A stretch of 64,000 nucleotides of DNA from Kribbella solani (GTDB lineage: Bacteria; Actinomycetota; Actinomycetes; Propionibacteriales; Kribbellaceae), in NCBI RefSeq assembly GCF_014205295.1, contig NZ_JACHNF010000001.1, positions 1,674,001 through 1,738,000 on the forward strand, written 5' to 3'. Of this stretch, positions 18,811 to 26,392 are shown piece after piece. The notes beneath the pieces are model-generated. The model worked only from the letters and a program-made list of their open reading frames with translations, was not told the DNA's origin and ran no database searches. The position numbers were made by a program, and so were the translations under genes. The stretch's first letter is position 1; each line of letters starts with the position of its first letter.

Positions 18811-19851
18811 TCAGGCGGCGATCGACCAGGTGGACGGGTCGACGAAACTCGGCCCGCGGGTGCCGTCGCCGAGCCAGCGCAGAGCGTCTTGGAGTACGTA
18901 GCCCGCGAGGGCGAGATGGCCTTCTTCGGTGTCGCCGGCGACGTGTGGGGTGAGTAGCAGGTTGGTTGCCTTGAGGGTGCTGGGGTTGAAGATCGGCGGC
19001 TCAGGGTCGTACACGTCGAGGGCGGCGTAGATGCGGCCGTCGAGGGCGTGGTCGAGGAGGGCTTGCTGGTCGATGGCCGGACCGCGGGAGGAGTTGACCA
19101 CCACCGCGCCGTCGGGGAGGTTCTCGATCAGCCGCCGGGTGATCATGCCCTTGGTTTCCGGCACGTTCGGGACGTGGATGGTGAGGAACGGACTGCTCGC
19201 CGCCTCTTCGAGGGATGCTTTGCGTACGCCGAGCTGGGTGGCGCGGTCGGTGGTCAGGTAAGGGTCGTAGACGGCGAGATCGCAGTTGAACGGTTCGAGC
19301 AGGGTGATGAGTGCGCGGGCGGTGCTGCTGGCGCCGATGATGCCGACCTTGGCGCCGGCCAGTTCGTGACCGCGGAAGGCGGATTGCTTCCAGCCGCCGG
19401 CGCGGACGGCGGCGTCGAAGCGGGGGAGGCGACGGGCCAGGGTGAGCATCGCGGCCAGGCAGTACTCACCCACCGACCAGGCGATCCGCGACCCCGCGGA
19501 GAACACGGCGACACCCTGCCCGAGGATGCTCGGGTCAATCAGGTTCTTCACAGTCCCAGCCGCATGCGCAACCACCTTCGGCCCACCACCAGCCCATAGC
19601 TCCGAGCCGAGCCGAGGCGTGCCCCAACTGGTGAGCAGAACGTCGGCCCCCGCCACCAGAGCTGGAACGGCTGCAGGGTCAAGCGCCGCCGGTCGTGCGA
19701 CGGCCGCAGCCGGCTCGGCCGATCGCGGTTGTGCGACGTGCTCCGCTGTCGCCCACACCACCTCGAAATGCGTTTCAAGCAGGTGGCGGGTTTCGGGGTC
19801 GATCACGTCGGCGGCGCGTTCCGGGGTGATGAGAGCGGCGAGTTTCGGCAC
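18811..19851 (-). CDS. D-isomer-specific 2-hydroxyacid dehydrogenase
   Basis: 346 residues from a GTG with AAGGAG six bases upstream. The C-terminal part holds the catalytic triad in context: NSSRGPAIDQQAL (Arg), YDPEPP (Glu) and LLTPHVAG (His). The nucleotide-binding segment reads VGIIGASSTARALI, with Ala and Ser in place of some of the usual glycines of GxGxxG, which is unusual. Predicted to interconvert a 2-hydroxyacid and 2-ketoacid with NAD(P). First gene of the operon; its promoter faces the LysR gene across 95 bases. Confidence 0.88.
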   Translation of the reverse strand: MPKLAALITPERAADVIDPETRHLLETHFEVVWATAEHVAQPRSAEPAAAVARPAALDPAAVPALVAGADVLLTSWGTPRLGSELWAGGGPKVVAHAAGTVKNLIDPSILGQGVAVFSAGSRIAWSVGEYCLAAMLTLARRLPRFDAAVRAGGWKQSAFRGHELAGAKVGIIGASSTARALITLLEPFNCDLAVYDPYLTTDRATQLGVRKASLEEAASSPFLTIHVPNVPETKGMITRRLIENLPDGAVVVNSSRGPAIDQQALLDHALDGRIYAALDVYDPEPPIFNPSTLKATNLLLTPHVAGDTEEGHLALAGYVLQDALRWLGDGTRGPSFVDPSTWSIAA

Positions 19852-19923
19852 CTGGGCTCCTTGGCGGTGGGGGCGTGCTCTGACGGTAGGCGCTTTCCGT
19901 TATGCAGGTCCAAGCCCGATTTC

Positions 19924-19937
19924 GTATCGACCGATAC
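19924..19937. promoter_or_regulatory. Candidate LysR binding palindrome
   Basis: GTATCG-AC-CGATAC is a perfect 14-base palindrome in the gap between the divergent dehydrogenase and LysR genes, 10 bases before the LysR start. LysR proteins usually bind dyads in such shared regions and repress their own gene. Confidence 0.55.
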
Positions 19938-19946
19938 CGTGCCTGC

Positions 19947-20834
19947 ATGGACTTCTCGCTCCAGCAGCTCCGCGGTTTCGTCGCGGTCGCCGAAGAACTC
20001 CACTACGGCCGCGCCGCCCAGCGCCTGAACCTGACCCAGCCACCCCTGACCCGCCAGATCCAGGGCCTGGAACGCACCCTCGACGTCCGCCTGTTCGACC
20101 GCACCGGCCGCGGCGTACGCCTCACTGCCGCCGGCGCCGTCTTCCTCGAACACGCCCGCCGCGTACTCGCCCTCCTGGACGTCGCGCCAGTAGCCACCCG
20201 CCGCGCCGCCGACGGCATGACCGGCACGCTGCGACTCGCGTTCACCGCGATCGGCGCGTACGCCGTGCTCGCCGACTTCCTCACCATGGTCGGCAACCGA
20301 ACCCCAGGCGTGACCGCCGAGCTGTCCGAACTCGTCAGCCCCGACCAGTTCGACGCGCTCGCGAGCCTGGAGATCGATCTCGGCCTGGTCCGCCCACCCA
20401 TCCCGGAGCGTTTCGAGTCACTCCTGGTCCACTCCGAGGACCTCGTCCTCGCCGTACCCGCCACGCATCCCCTGGCCAACGGAACCGGACCGGTCGCGTT
20501 GGCCGACGCGACCGCCGACTACATCGGTTACAGCCCCGAGGGATCGCAGTACCTGCACGACATCTGCGCCGCGATGATCGGCATGGATCGCTACGCGGTC
20601 AGCCAGCTCGCGTCCCAGGTCCCGACCATGCTCGCCCTCGTCCGCGCCGGTCTCGGCTGCGCCCTGATCCCGCGATCGATCAAGGCGATGGGCGTCGAGG
20701 GCGTCCGCTACCGCGAACTCGATCCGGCCGACGCGCACTCGGTCACCCTGCACGCCTGCTGGAGCCCCGACAACCCCAACCCGGCGCTCCAGCGGCTGAC
20801 CGAATCACTCCGGCACGATCCGCACTTGACTTAG
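19947..20834 (+). CDS. LysR-family transcriptional regulator
   Basis: 295 residues. The winged HTH begins directly at the chosen ATG (MDFSLQQLRGFVAVAEELHYGRAA across residues 1-24, split here by position) and continues with LNLTQPPLTRQIQGLE. The effector domain has FTAIGAYAVL, LGLVRPP and LVRAGLGCALIP. Fifteen upstream codons in frame are unlikely since the family starts at the HTH. It is divergent from the catabolic operon at 13800-19851 and probably activates it when an acid intermediate is present. Its stop codon lies inside the operator-like palindrome of the next gene. Confidence 0.92.
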   Translation: MDFSLQQLRGFVAVAEELHYGRAAQRLNLTQPPLTRQIQGLERTLDVRLFDRTGRGVRLTAAGAVFLEHARRVLALLDVAPVATRRAADGMTGTLRLAFTAIGAYAVLADFLTMVGNRTPGVTAELSELVSPDQFDALASLEIDLGLVRPPIPERFESLLVHSEDLVLAVPATHPLANGTGPVALADATADYIGYSPEGSQYLHDICAAMIGMDRYAVSQLASQVPTMLALVRAGLGCALIPRSIKAMGVEGVRYRELDPADAHSVTLHACWSPDNPNPALQRLTESLRHDPHLT

Positions 20835-20864
20835 AGCGAACTCTAATTCGTACGCTCGTGGGCA
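20826..20864 (+). promoter_or_regulatory. Promoter with TetR-like operator before the SDR gene
   Basis: TTGACT (20826-20831) and TACGCT (20851-20856) lie 19 bases apart. The spacer contains the perfect palindrome TTAGAG-CGAA-CTCTAA (20831-20846). The ATG at 20864 is 8 bases after the -10, so the message may be leaderless. The palindrome has the form bound by many TetR-family repressors; no such gene is adjacent. Confidence 0.6.
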
Positions 20865-21808
20865 TGAACGCACAACACAAGCTCGGCTCGGGTTTCGGGC
20901 ATGACACCACCGCCGACGACGTACTGACCGGCATCGACCTGACCGGCAAGCTGGCGATCGTCACCGGCGGCTATTCCGGTCTCGGTCTGGAGACCACGAA
21001 GGCGCTGGCGAAGGCCGGCGCGCACGTCGTCGTACCGGCGCGGCGGCCGGAGGTGGCGCGGGAGGCGGTCGGAGAGCTTGCCGAGGTCGACGAGCTGGAT
21101 CTCGGTGACTTGGACAGCGTGCAGGCGTTCGCGGACCGGTTCCTCGCGTCCGGGCGCTCGATCGACATCCTGATCGACAACGCGGCCATCATGGCCTGCC
21201 CGGAGACGCGGGTCGGGCCGGGCTGGGAAGCCCAGTTCGCGACCAACCACCTCGGGCACTTCGCGCTGGTGAACCGGCTCTGGCCGGCGCTCACCGCGAA
21301 CGGCGGCGGCCGGGTCGTCTCGGTGTCGTCGACCGGGCACCGGCGCTCCGACATCCGCTGGGACGACCTGGAGTTCCGCCTCGGGTACGAGAAGTGGCAG
21401 GCGTACGGTCAGGCAAAGACCGCCAACGTACTCTTCGCCGTCCAGCTCGATGCCCTGGGCAAGGATTCCGGCGTACGGGCGTACGCGCTGCACCCGGGCG
21501 GCATCCTGACCCCGTTGCAGCGGCATCTGCCGAAGCAGGAAATGGTCGACCTCGGCTGGATCGACGCGGACGGCAACCTGCTGAGCCCGCACTTCAAGAC
21601 GCCGGAGCAGGGCGCCGCGACCCAGGTGTGGGCGGCGACCTCGCCGCGGCTCGACGAGGTCGGCGGCGTGTTTCTTGAGGACTGCGACGTGGCCGAGGTG
21701 TCGACGGACGACGCGCCGGGCGTCCGGCCGTACGCGATCGACCCGACGTCGGCTGAACGGCTGTGGACGGTGTCCGCGCAACTCACCGGGGTGAACGCGT
21801 TCGGATAA
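20864..21808 (+). CDS. Short-chain dehydrogenase (retinol dehydrogenase / WW-domain oxidoreductase-like)
   Basis: 314 residues. Cofactor motif TGGYSGLG near residue 34, DNAAIM near 107, substrate region VVSVSSTGHRRSDI and catalytic YGQAKTAN. The long C-terminal part (HPGGILTPLQRH and beyond) fits the retinol-dehydrogenase-like SDR group. NADP use is suggested by PARRP after the second strand. It may form an operon with the methyltransferase gene 8 bases downstream. Substrate unknown. Confidence 0.9.
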   Translation: MNAQHKLGSGFGHDTTADDVLTGIDLTGKLAIVTGGYSGLGLETTKALAKAGAHVVVPARRPEVAREAVGELAEVDELDLGDLDSVQAFADRFLASGRSIDILIDNAAIMACPETRVGPGWEAQFATNHLGHFALVNRLWPALTANGGGRVVSVSSTGHRRSDIRWDDLEFRLGYEKWQAYGQAKTANVLFAVQLDALGKDSGVRAYALHPGGILTPLQRHLPKQEMVDLGWIDADGNLLSPHFKTPEQGAATQVWAATSPRLDEVGGVFLEDCDVAEVSTDDAPGVRPYAIDPTSAERLWTVSAQLTGVNAFG

Positions 21809-21816
21809 GCTGCGTC

Positions 21817-22617
21817 GTGCTTTCTGTTGACCTCGGCCCGGTGGTCGAGCGGTTGCGGGCGTCCGGTTGCGTGTTCGCCGAGGACGAGGCCGAGATCATC
21901 GCCTCGACCGCGCCGGACGTCGCCGCGCTGACCGCGATGGTGGACAAGCGGGTCGCGGGGCAGCCGCTGGAGTACGTGGTCGGCTGGGCGTCGTTTCGTG
22001 GCTTGCGGATCCTGGTGGAGCCGGGAGTGTTCATTCCGCGCCGGCGGACCGAGTTCCTGGTCTCGGAGGCGTTGCGCGTGACCTCGCCGGGGGCCGTCGT
22101 GGTCGATCTTGGCTGCGGGTCGGGCGCGCTGGGGGCCGCGGTCGCGGCCGAGCGGGACGTGTCGCTGGTCGCCGCGGATGTCGAGGTCGCGGCGGTGCGC
22201 TGCGCTCGGCGCAACCTTCCCGGCCGGGCCGTGTACCAGGGCGATCTCTACGCGGCGCTGCCCTCGGGTCTGCGTGGGCGGATCGAGGTCCTGCTGTCGA
22301 ACGTGCCGTACGTGCCGACCGACGAGATCCGGTTGCTGCCGCCGGAGGCCCGGCTGTACGAACCGCAGGTCACGTTGGACGGCGGGCCGGACGGGTTGGC
22401 CACGTTGCGGCGGGTCGTCGCGGGTACGGCGGAATGGCTCGCGCCCGGCGGGCATCTGTTCGTCGAGATGAGTGATCAGCAAGCACCGGTCGCCCAGGCG
22501 GTGATGGCCGAGTACGGACTGGTCGCCGAGATCGTCACGGACGACGACCTCGGCGCCAACGTCGTACACGGGATCAAACCCGGCGCTGAACCCGCAGCAG
22601 GTACTCCCGCCGGTTGA
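21817..22617 (+). CDS. Putative protein N5-glutamine methyltransferase (PrmC/HemK-related)
   Basis: 266 residues from a GTG. SAM motif I is VVDLGCGSGALG near residue 92; the family motif is NVPYVP where true PrmC has NPPY, placing it in the PrmC-related actinobacterial subfamily. EYVVGWASFRG and FIPRRRTEFLV match the PrmC N-terminal region. It may methylate a release-factor-like or other glutamine, but the changed motif makes the target uncertain; a separate true PrmC is expected elsewhere. It follows the SDR gene by 8 bases and its 3' end overlaps the convergent Tet(M)-like gene by 44 bases. Confidence 0.85.
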   Translation: MLSVDLGPVVERLRASGCVFAEDEAEIIASTAPDVAALTAMVDKRVAGQPLEYVVGWASFRGLRILVEPGVFIPRRRTEFLVSEALRVTSPGAVVVDLGCGSGALGAAVAAERDVSLVAADVEVAAVRCARRNLPGRAVYQGDLYAALPSGLRGRIEVLLSNVPYVPTDEIRLLPPEARLYEPQVTLDGGPDGLATLRRVVAGTAEWLAPGGHLFVEMSDQQAPVAQAVMAEYGLVAEIVTDDDLGANVVHGIKPGAEPAAGTPAG

Positions 22618-24607
22618 GCGGGTCGTGATCGGTGCGGGCGCGTTCCGGGATCGCGCCGGTGACAGGCTGGTACCGCTCGAAGGCGGATTCCAGTACGCCC
22701 TCGCCGCGGGTCAGCGCGGGTAGCGCCTGCTCCAACTCGTACACGGCCGCGGCCGGGATTTCGCCCTCCAGCGTGGACGTTTCCGCGGCCAGGGCGGGGA
22801 CCTGGGGGATCGCCCGGAGCCGCGCGAGGGTGGCGAGTACGGCGCGGGTGGTGTCGGTGGGGATCTCGAGTTGGAAGTGGTGCATCGGCTGGTGCACCGT
22901 CGTACCGGCTTGCCGGAGTGCTGTCATCAGGACCAGCGGGGTCAGGTTGCGGAAGTCACCGGCGGTGCTCGACATGCTCTTGTCGAAGACCGCGTGCGCG
23001 TGACTCTGGCGAGCCGAGTAGCCGGAGTGGGTCATCACGACGTGCGCGTCGGGGATCTGCCAGCCGTGCAGACCTTGCCGAAGGGTCTCGCGGACGGTTT
23101 CCTCGACGGCCTTGATGAACGCGTACGGCATGGAGCCGAGCTCGACGTCCAGCTCGAAGCTGACACCGGCGTCGCGCGGCGCCGGCTCGACCCGCAGGCC
23201 GACGGTGGCGAGGAAGGGGTTCTCGTCCTTCTTCTTGAACTCCGCCGCGGCACCGGTGCCGACGAGACGCTCGATGCAGATCGTGGTGGTTTCGCGGAAA
23301 TCCACCTCGATCCCGAAATCGGTGCCCAGCGTGGACTCGATCACCTCCTTCTGCACCTCGCCGTAGAGGGACACGTAGGTTTCCTGGCGCAGGTCGTCCT
23401 GGCGGAGGTTGATGAGTGGATCTTGCTCGGCGAGCTGGGTCAGGGCGGCGCGGAGATTGCCCTTCTGGGAAGGCGTCCGGGCCGAGATGACGGTTTCCAG
23501 GGTGGGTGGGGCGAAGTTTCCGGAAACAATCCGGCGATTATTGCCGGTTATGTTCCGGAGATCGGTGATGCGGTCGCCGATGCGTACGTCGGTGAGGCCC
23601 CAGAGTTTGGCGATCCGGCCGGGTGGGGCGGTGTGGGCCGGGGTGGCGCCGTCGTTGCCGTACAGCTCGATCGCGGTGATCTTGGCTTCGTTGCCCGTGG
23701 TTTCGTTGCGTCCGGTTTCGTCGCCGCCGGCTTGGTTGTGTCCGGTCGTGCCGAAGTGGATTCGTTCGCGGAGGTGGGCGGTGCCGGCGAAGATCCGCGC
23801 GTACGCGATCTTCTCGCCGGCCGGGCCGCGTTCGACCTTGAAGACGGTCGCGTCGAGCGGGCCGTCGGCGGTGCGGGCGCGGGGGAGCAGGTCGCGGATG
23901 CCGTCGGTCAGCGCGTCGGTGCCCGCGCCGGTGATCGCGGAGCCGAAGTACACCGGGTGGACCTGCGCGGCGTACGTCTGCCGGGCGAGCGCACGCTGCA
24001 GTGCGTCGGGTTCGAGTCGGGCACCGTCGACGTACGCGCGCAGGAGCTCGTCGTCGTGTTCAGCGAGCAGCTCCAGGAGAGCGCCGTCCTGGATGATCGG
24101 TTTGAACGCGGCGTCCGGCGTGCCGAGGCGGGTCGCCTCACCCATCGCGACGATCGCCGGCGACAGTCTCCGGGTGATCTGGTCAAGCACGGCCGCGTAC
24201 TGCGCGCCACGCCGGTCGAGTTTGTTGACGAAGATCAGGGTCGGGATACGCAGTCGTTGCAGCGTACGCATCAGGACCCGGGTTTGGGCCTGCACGCCTT
24301 CGACCGCGGAGATCACCAGCACGGCGCCGTCCAGTACGCTCAGCGCCCGCTCGACCTCGGCGATGAAGTCCGGGTGCCCCGGGGTGTCGATCAGGTTGAC
24401 CGTGAGGTCCCCGATCGCGAACGACACCACCGCCGATTTGATCGTGATGCCCCGCTGCCGTTCCAGCGCGAGCGAGTCGGTCTGGGTACTCCCACGATCG
24501 ACACTTCCGACCTCACCGATCACTCCGGCCGCGTACAGCAGCCGTTCGGTCAGGCTTGTCTTGCCGGCGTCAACATGCGCCAGGATCCCAAGATTGAGTA
24601 CTTCCAC
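22574..24607 (-). CDS. Tet(M)/OtrA-like ribosomal protection GTPase
   Basis: 677 residues, an EF-G-like translational GTPase of the tetracycline-resistance group. G1 AHVDAGKTSL near residue 10, G2 region RGITIKSA, G3 DTPGHPDF, G4 NKLDR. Domain IV ends with SHAHAVFDKSMSSTAGDFRN and domain V includes MHHFQLEIPT. Expected to bind the ribosome and release tetracycline-type drugs. Domain II has an odd hydrophilic insertion of about 20 residues (GHNQAGGDETGRNETTGNEA) made of near-repeats. GTG start; its own ribosome site is weak and lies in a hairpin, while an upstream leader ORF has a strong one. Convergent 44-base overlap with the methyltransferase gene. Confidence 0.9.
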   Translation of the reverse strand: MEVLNLGILAHVDAGKTSLTERLLYAAGVIGEVGSVDRGSTQTDSLALERQRGITIKSAVVSFAIGDLTVNLIDTPGHPDFIAEVERALSVLDGAVLVISAVEGVQAQTRVLMRTLQRLRIPTLIFVNKLDRRGAQYAAVLDQITRRLSPAIVAMGEATRLGTPDAAFKPIIQDGALLELLAEHDDELLRAYVDGARLEPDALQRALARQTYAAQVHPVYFGSAITGAGTDALTDGIRDLLPRARTADGPLDATVFKVERGPAGEKIAYARIFAGTAHLRERIHFGTTGHNQAGGDETGRNETTGNEAKITAIELYGNDGATPAHTAPPGRIAKLWGLTDVRIGDRITDLRNITGNNRRIVSGNFAPPTLETVISARTPSQKGNLRAALTQLAEQDPLINLRQDDLRQETYVSLYGEVQKEVIESTLGTDFGIEVDFRETTTICIERLVGTGAAAEFKKKDENPFLATVGLRVEPAPRDAGVSFELDVELGSMPYAFIKAVEETVRETLRQGLHGWQIPDAHVVMTHSGYSARQSHAHAVFDKSMSSTAGDFRNLTPLVLMTALRQAGTTVHQPMHHFQLEIPTDTTRAVLATLARLRAIPQVPALAAETSTLEGEIPAAAVYELEQALPALTRGEGVLESAFERYQPVTGAIPERARTDHDPLNRREYLLRVQRRV

Positions 24608-24671
24608 GCAGCTTCATGTCCTTCGAACAGGCGTCATCGGATTCCGCGACAGACATGAAGTGAGGTCGCAT
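24570..24671 (-). CDS. Putative 33-residue leader peptide of the Tet(M)-like gene
   Basis: The ATG at 24671 is preceded at 6 bases by a perfect AAGGAG (24678-24683), much stronger than anything before the GTPase gene. The frame runs 33 codons (MRPHFMSVAESDD at the start) and stops 38 bases inside the GTPase gene in another frame. The hairpin at 24612-24660 lies wholly within it, so ribosomes translating the leader would unfold it. This is the geometry of translational attenuation known for inducible ribosome-targeting resistance genes. Peptide conservation is not tested. Confidence 0.5.
   Translation of the reverse strand: MRPHFMSVAESDDACSKDMKLRGSTQSWDPGAC
24612..24660 (-). promoter_or_regulatory. 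Hairpin just upstream of the Tet(M)-like start codon
   Basis: CTTCATGTC (24612-24620) and GACATGAAG (24652-24660) are a perfect 9-bp inverted repeat with a 31-base loop. The base of the stem is 4 bases from the GTG start and the only GA-rich ribosome-site-like sequence lies at its loop edge, so the structure could block initiation. Confidence 0.55.
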
Positions 24672-24802
24672 GACGGACTCCTTTGAAACGGCACCTGCTC
24701 GAACGCTCCGAGTACACCAACCCGGCGCCATCCACCACAAACCATTTAGCTCCGGACTACAACCACCCCTCAGCCGACGAAAGTGCCCCACCCCAACGCG
24801 AG

Positions 24803-24995
24803 TGGATATCTGGCTCTTCTGCCGTCTGTGTGGGTGCGGGTTGATGCGCCTGTCCACCCCGCGGCTTTGAGAACCCACCGCGCATTACCGCGGCCGTTGG
24901 GTACGCGGTGACTTCCCAAAGCGCGCCGGGCGGCGGGCACACGGCATGGACAGTACGTAGATGCCCACACATGCGATACAAGAGCCGGATATCCA
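24803..24995. repeat. 193-bp imperfect inverted repeat in the Tet(M)-like leader
   Basis: The ends (24803-24834 and 24964-24995) match as inverted copies at 26 of 32 positions and begin with TGGATATC. Inside, CTGTCCA pairs with TGGACAG, and 24865-24882 pairs with 24904-24921 (14 of 18, CTTTG...ACCGCG with CGCGGT...CAAAG). Weaker symmetry extends a little outside. It could be a long RNA stem in the leader or a small inverted-repeat element. No clear target-site duplication is visible. The remaining bases of the 24672-25105 gap hold no convincing gene. Confidence 0.65.
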
Positions 24996-24999
24996 TCCG

Positions 25000-25043
25000 T
25001 GTTGTGGGTTCTCCACCCGCATACCGATAGAGAACCCACAACA
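25000..25043. terminator. 14-bp perfect hairpin after the pyrH-like relic
   Basis: TGTTGTGGGTTCTC (25000-25013) and GAGAACCCACAACA (25030-25043) pair perfectly around a 16-base loop. A partial copy, GAGAACCCAC, recurs at 24870. It lies 63 bases past the end of the pyrH-like relic on the minus strand and upstream of the Tet(M)-like leader ORF, so it may terminate upstream transcripts or belong to the leader structure. Confidence 0.55.
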
Positions 25044-25105
25044 TCAGTGGAGACCCCCCCGCGTGGTGGTGGGTTTGCGATCCCCGAACCGGCTTGGGAG
25101 CGGTG

Positions 25106-25665
25106 CTAGTTGATGAGGGTGCCGACCGGGGTCCCGTTGAGAATGGCGGCGGCGGCGCCGGTCCGGTCGATGTCGAAGACGTGCAGCGGGAGCGCGTGGT
25201 CACGGGCCAGGATGAAGGCCGACTGATCCATCACGCCGAGGCCTTGGTCGATGACTTCCTTGTAGGTGAGGTGGTCGAAGCGTTTGGCGTCCGGGTGCTT
25301 GTTCGGATCGGCGTCGTACACGCCGTCCGTGCCGTTCTTCGCCACCAGTAGCGCGTCGGCGCGTAGCTCGACCGCGCGTTGTACCGAGGGGTAGTCGGTG
25401 GTCGTGAACGGCTGTCCGTTGCCGCAGGCAAGCAGGACGATCGCCCCCTTCTCCAGATGCCGCAACGCACGTAGCCGAATATACGGTTCGGCCAGCTCGA
25501 CCCGATCAATACCCCACTCCACCGCCCGATTCCCACGAAACACATTTCCCCACCAACCACCACCGCCACCTGCACCACAGTCGCCCGCAACGCGATCACC
25601 CCGGTGGCGAGATGCGACGGATCTATCACGCGGCGGGTCTGGACTGTCGGTGGGTGGATCTAGGG
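25106..25665 (-). pseudogene. Decayed UMP-kinase-like gene (pyrH paralog)
   Basis: Pieces of a UMP kinase are recognisable in two frames. One frame gives a segment ending VQVAVVVGG; after it the other gives MFRGNRAVEWGID and then AEPYIRLRALRHLEKG through the C-terminus TPVGTLIN. The junction lacks one G in the run that should encode GGGN, causing a frameshift. The N-terminal roughly 40 residues are missing, and between WGIDRVE and AEPY about 50-60 residues normally present are gone. What remains open as one frame is 25106-25543 (145 codons). Three independent lesions make a functional enzyme very unlikely. Confidence 0.8.
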
Positions 25666-25695
25666 TGTTGGGAACTGGTTCAGGTGGAGGTTGGG

Positions 25696-26274
25696 ATGGG
25701 ATCGGGTGAGTGGCGGAAGTTGGCGCAGGATCTGCGGATGCGGTTTGTGACGTCGTCGTTCGTGGCTGGTGCGCGGTTCGCGCAGGCGGTGGGGGAGGCG
25801 ATCGGCGATCGTACGCCTGAGCTGCGGATCGGGTCCGCGTATGTCGACGTGTCCTGCCGGGATCAATCGACGGCCGACCGGATCAGCGCCCTCGCGGTGG
25901 AACACGGGCTGACCGCGGAACCGACCGCCGTCGCCCAACTGGAGATCGGTCTGGACACTGCCGACCCGGCCGAGATCGGGCCCTTCTGGGCAGCCGTCCT
26001 GACCGGCTCGACCGACTCCTTCACCGGCAGCGACGTCATCGACCCCACCGGCCGCGTCGCGAACCTGTGGTTCCAGGGCACGACGCCACACGAACCACTC
26101 CGGCAACGGTTCCACCTCGACCTGTGGCTCGCACCCGAGGTGGTCCCCGCGCGCATCGAGGCAGCGATCGCGGCCGGCGGGAAGGTCGTGTACGACGAGG
26201 AGGCGCCGATGTTCATCGTGCTTGCGGATCCCCAAGGGAACAAGGTCTGCCTGTGCACCTCGGAGGGCCGGTAA
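25696..26274 (+). CDS. Fusion of pterin-4a-carbinolamine-dehydratase-like and VOC (glyoxalase) domains
   Basis: 192 residues from an ATG with GGTGGAGG upstream. Residues about 1-75 resemble 4a-hydroxytetrahydrobiopterin dehydratase: RMRFVTSSFVAGARFAQAV, TPELRIGSAYVDV (the usual His-His-Pro region lacks its histidines), then ISALAVEHGL. Residues 80-190 form a VOC domain: AQLEIGLDTADP, RFHLDLWLAP, ADPQGNKVCLC. The dehydratase part looks catalytically dead and may be structural. Divergent from the pyrH relic. Substrate unknown. Confidence 0.75.
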   Translation: MGSGEWRKLAQDLRMRFVTSSFVAGARFAQAVGEAIGDRTPELRIGSAYVDVSCRDQSTADRISALAVEHGLTAEPTAVAQLEIGLDTADPAEIGPFWAAVLTGSTDSFTGSDVIDPTGRVANLWFQGTTPHEPLRQRFHLDLWLAPEVVPARIEAAIAAGGKVVYDEEAPMFIVLADPQGNKVCLCTSEGR

Positions 26275-26335
26275 ATCGGGCGCGCGGGTGCGGACAGTTC
26301 TGCTACGTTCGGGCTGACTCCAGGAGGTGGCCCTG

Positions 26336-26392
26336 ATGGCTTGCATGGTTATCCGGTTCCGCGCTGTTCCCTCCGCTGCTGCTGTCTGTTGA
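26336..26392 (+). CDS. Possible 18-residue leader peptide
   Basis: ATG at 26336 with GGAGG about 8 bases upstream; the frame gives MACMVIRFRAVPSAAAVC and a stop. The end of the ORF overlaps a hairpin, GCTGTC (26381-26386) with GACAGC (26396-26401), followed by TTTCT. It lies 175 bases before the Rsm22-type gene in a 293-base gap that holds nothing else obvious. Could be an attenuator; could be chance. Confidence 0.4.
   Translation: MACMVIRFRAVPSAAAVC

Noticed and set aside
15530..18901. Open frame of more than 1,100 codons on the plus strand, antisense to the LysR-facing operon
   Set aside because: It is extremely Arg-, Pro- and Asp-rich, has no family-like motif and lies opposite five convincing genes; high GC third positions make long antisense frames common.
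24803..24995. Complete MITE or insertion sequence in the Tet(M)-like leader
   Set aside because: Inverted ends are present but no target-site duplication or second copy is seen; reported as a repeat only.
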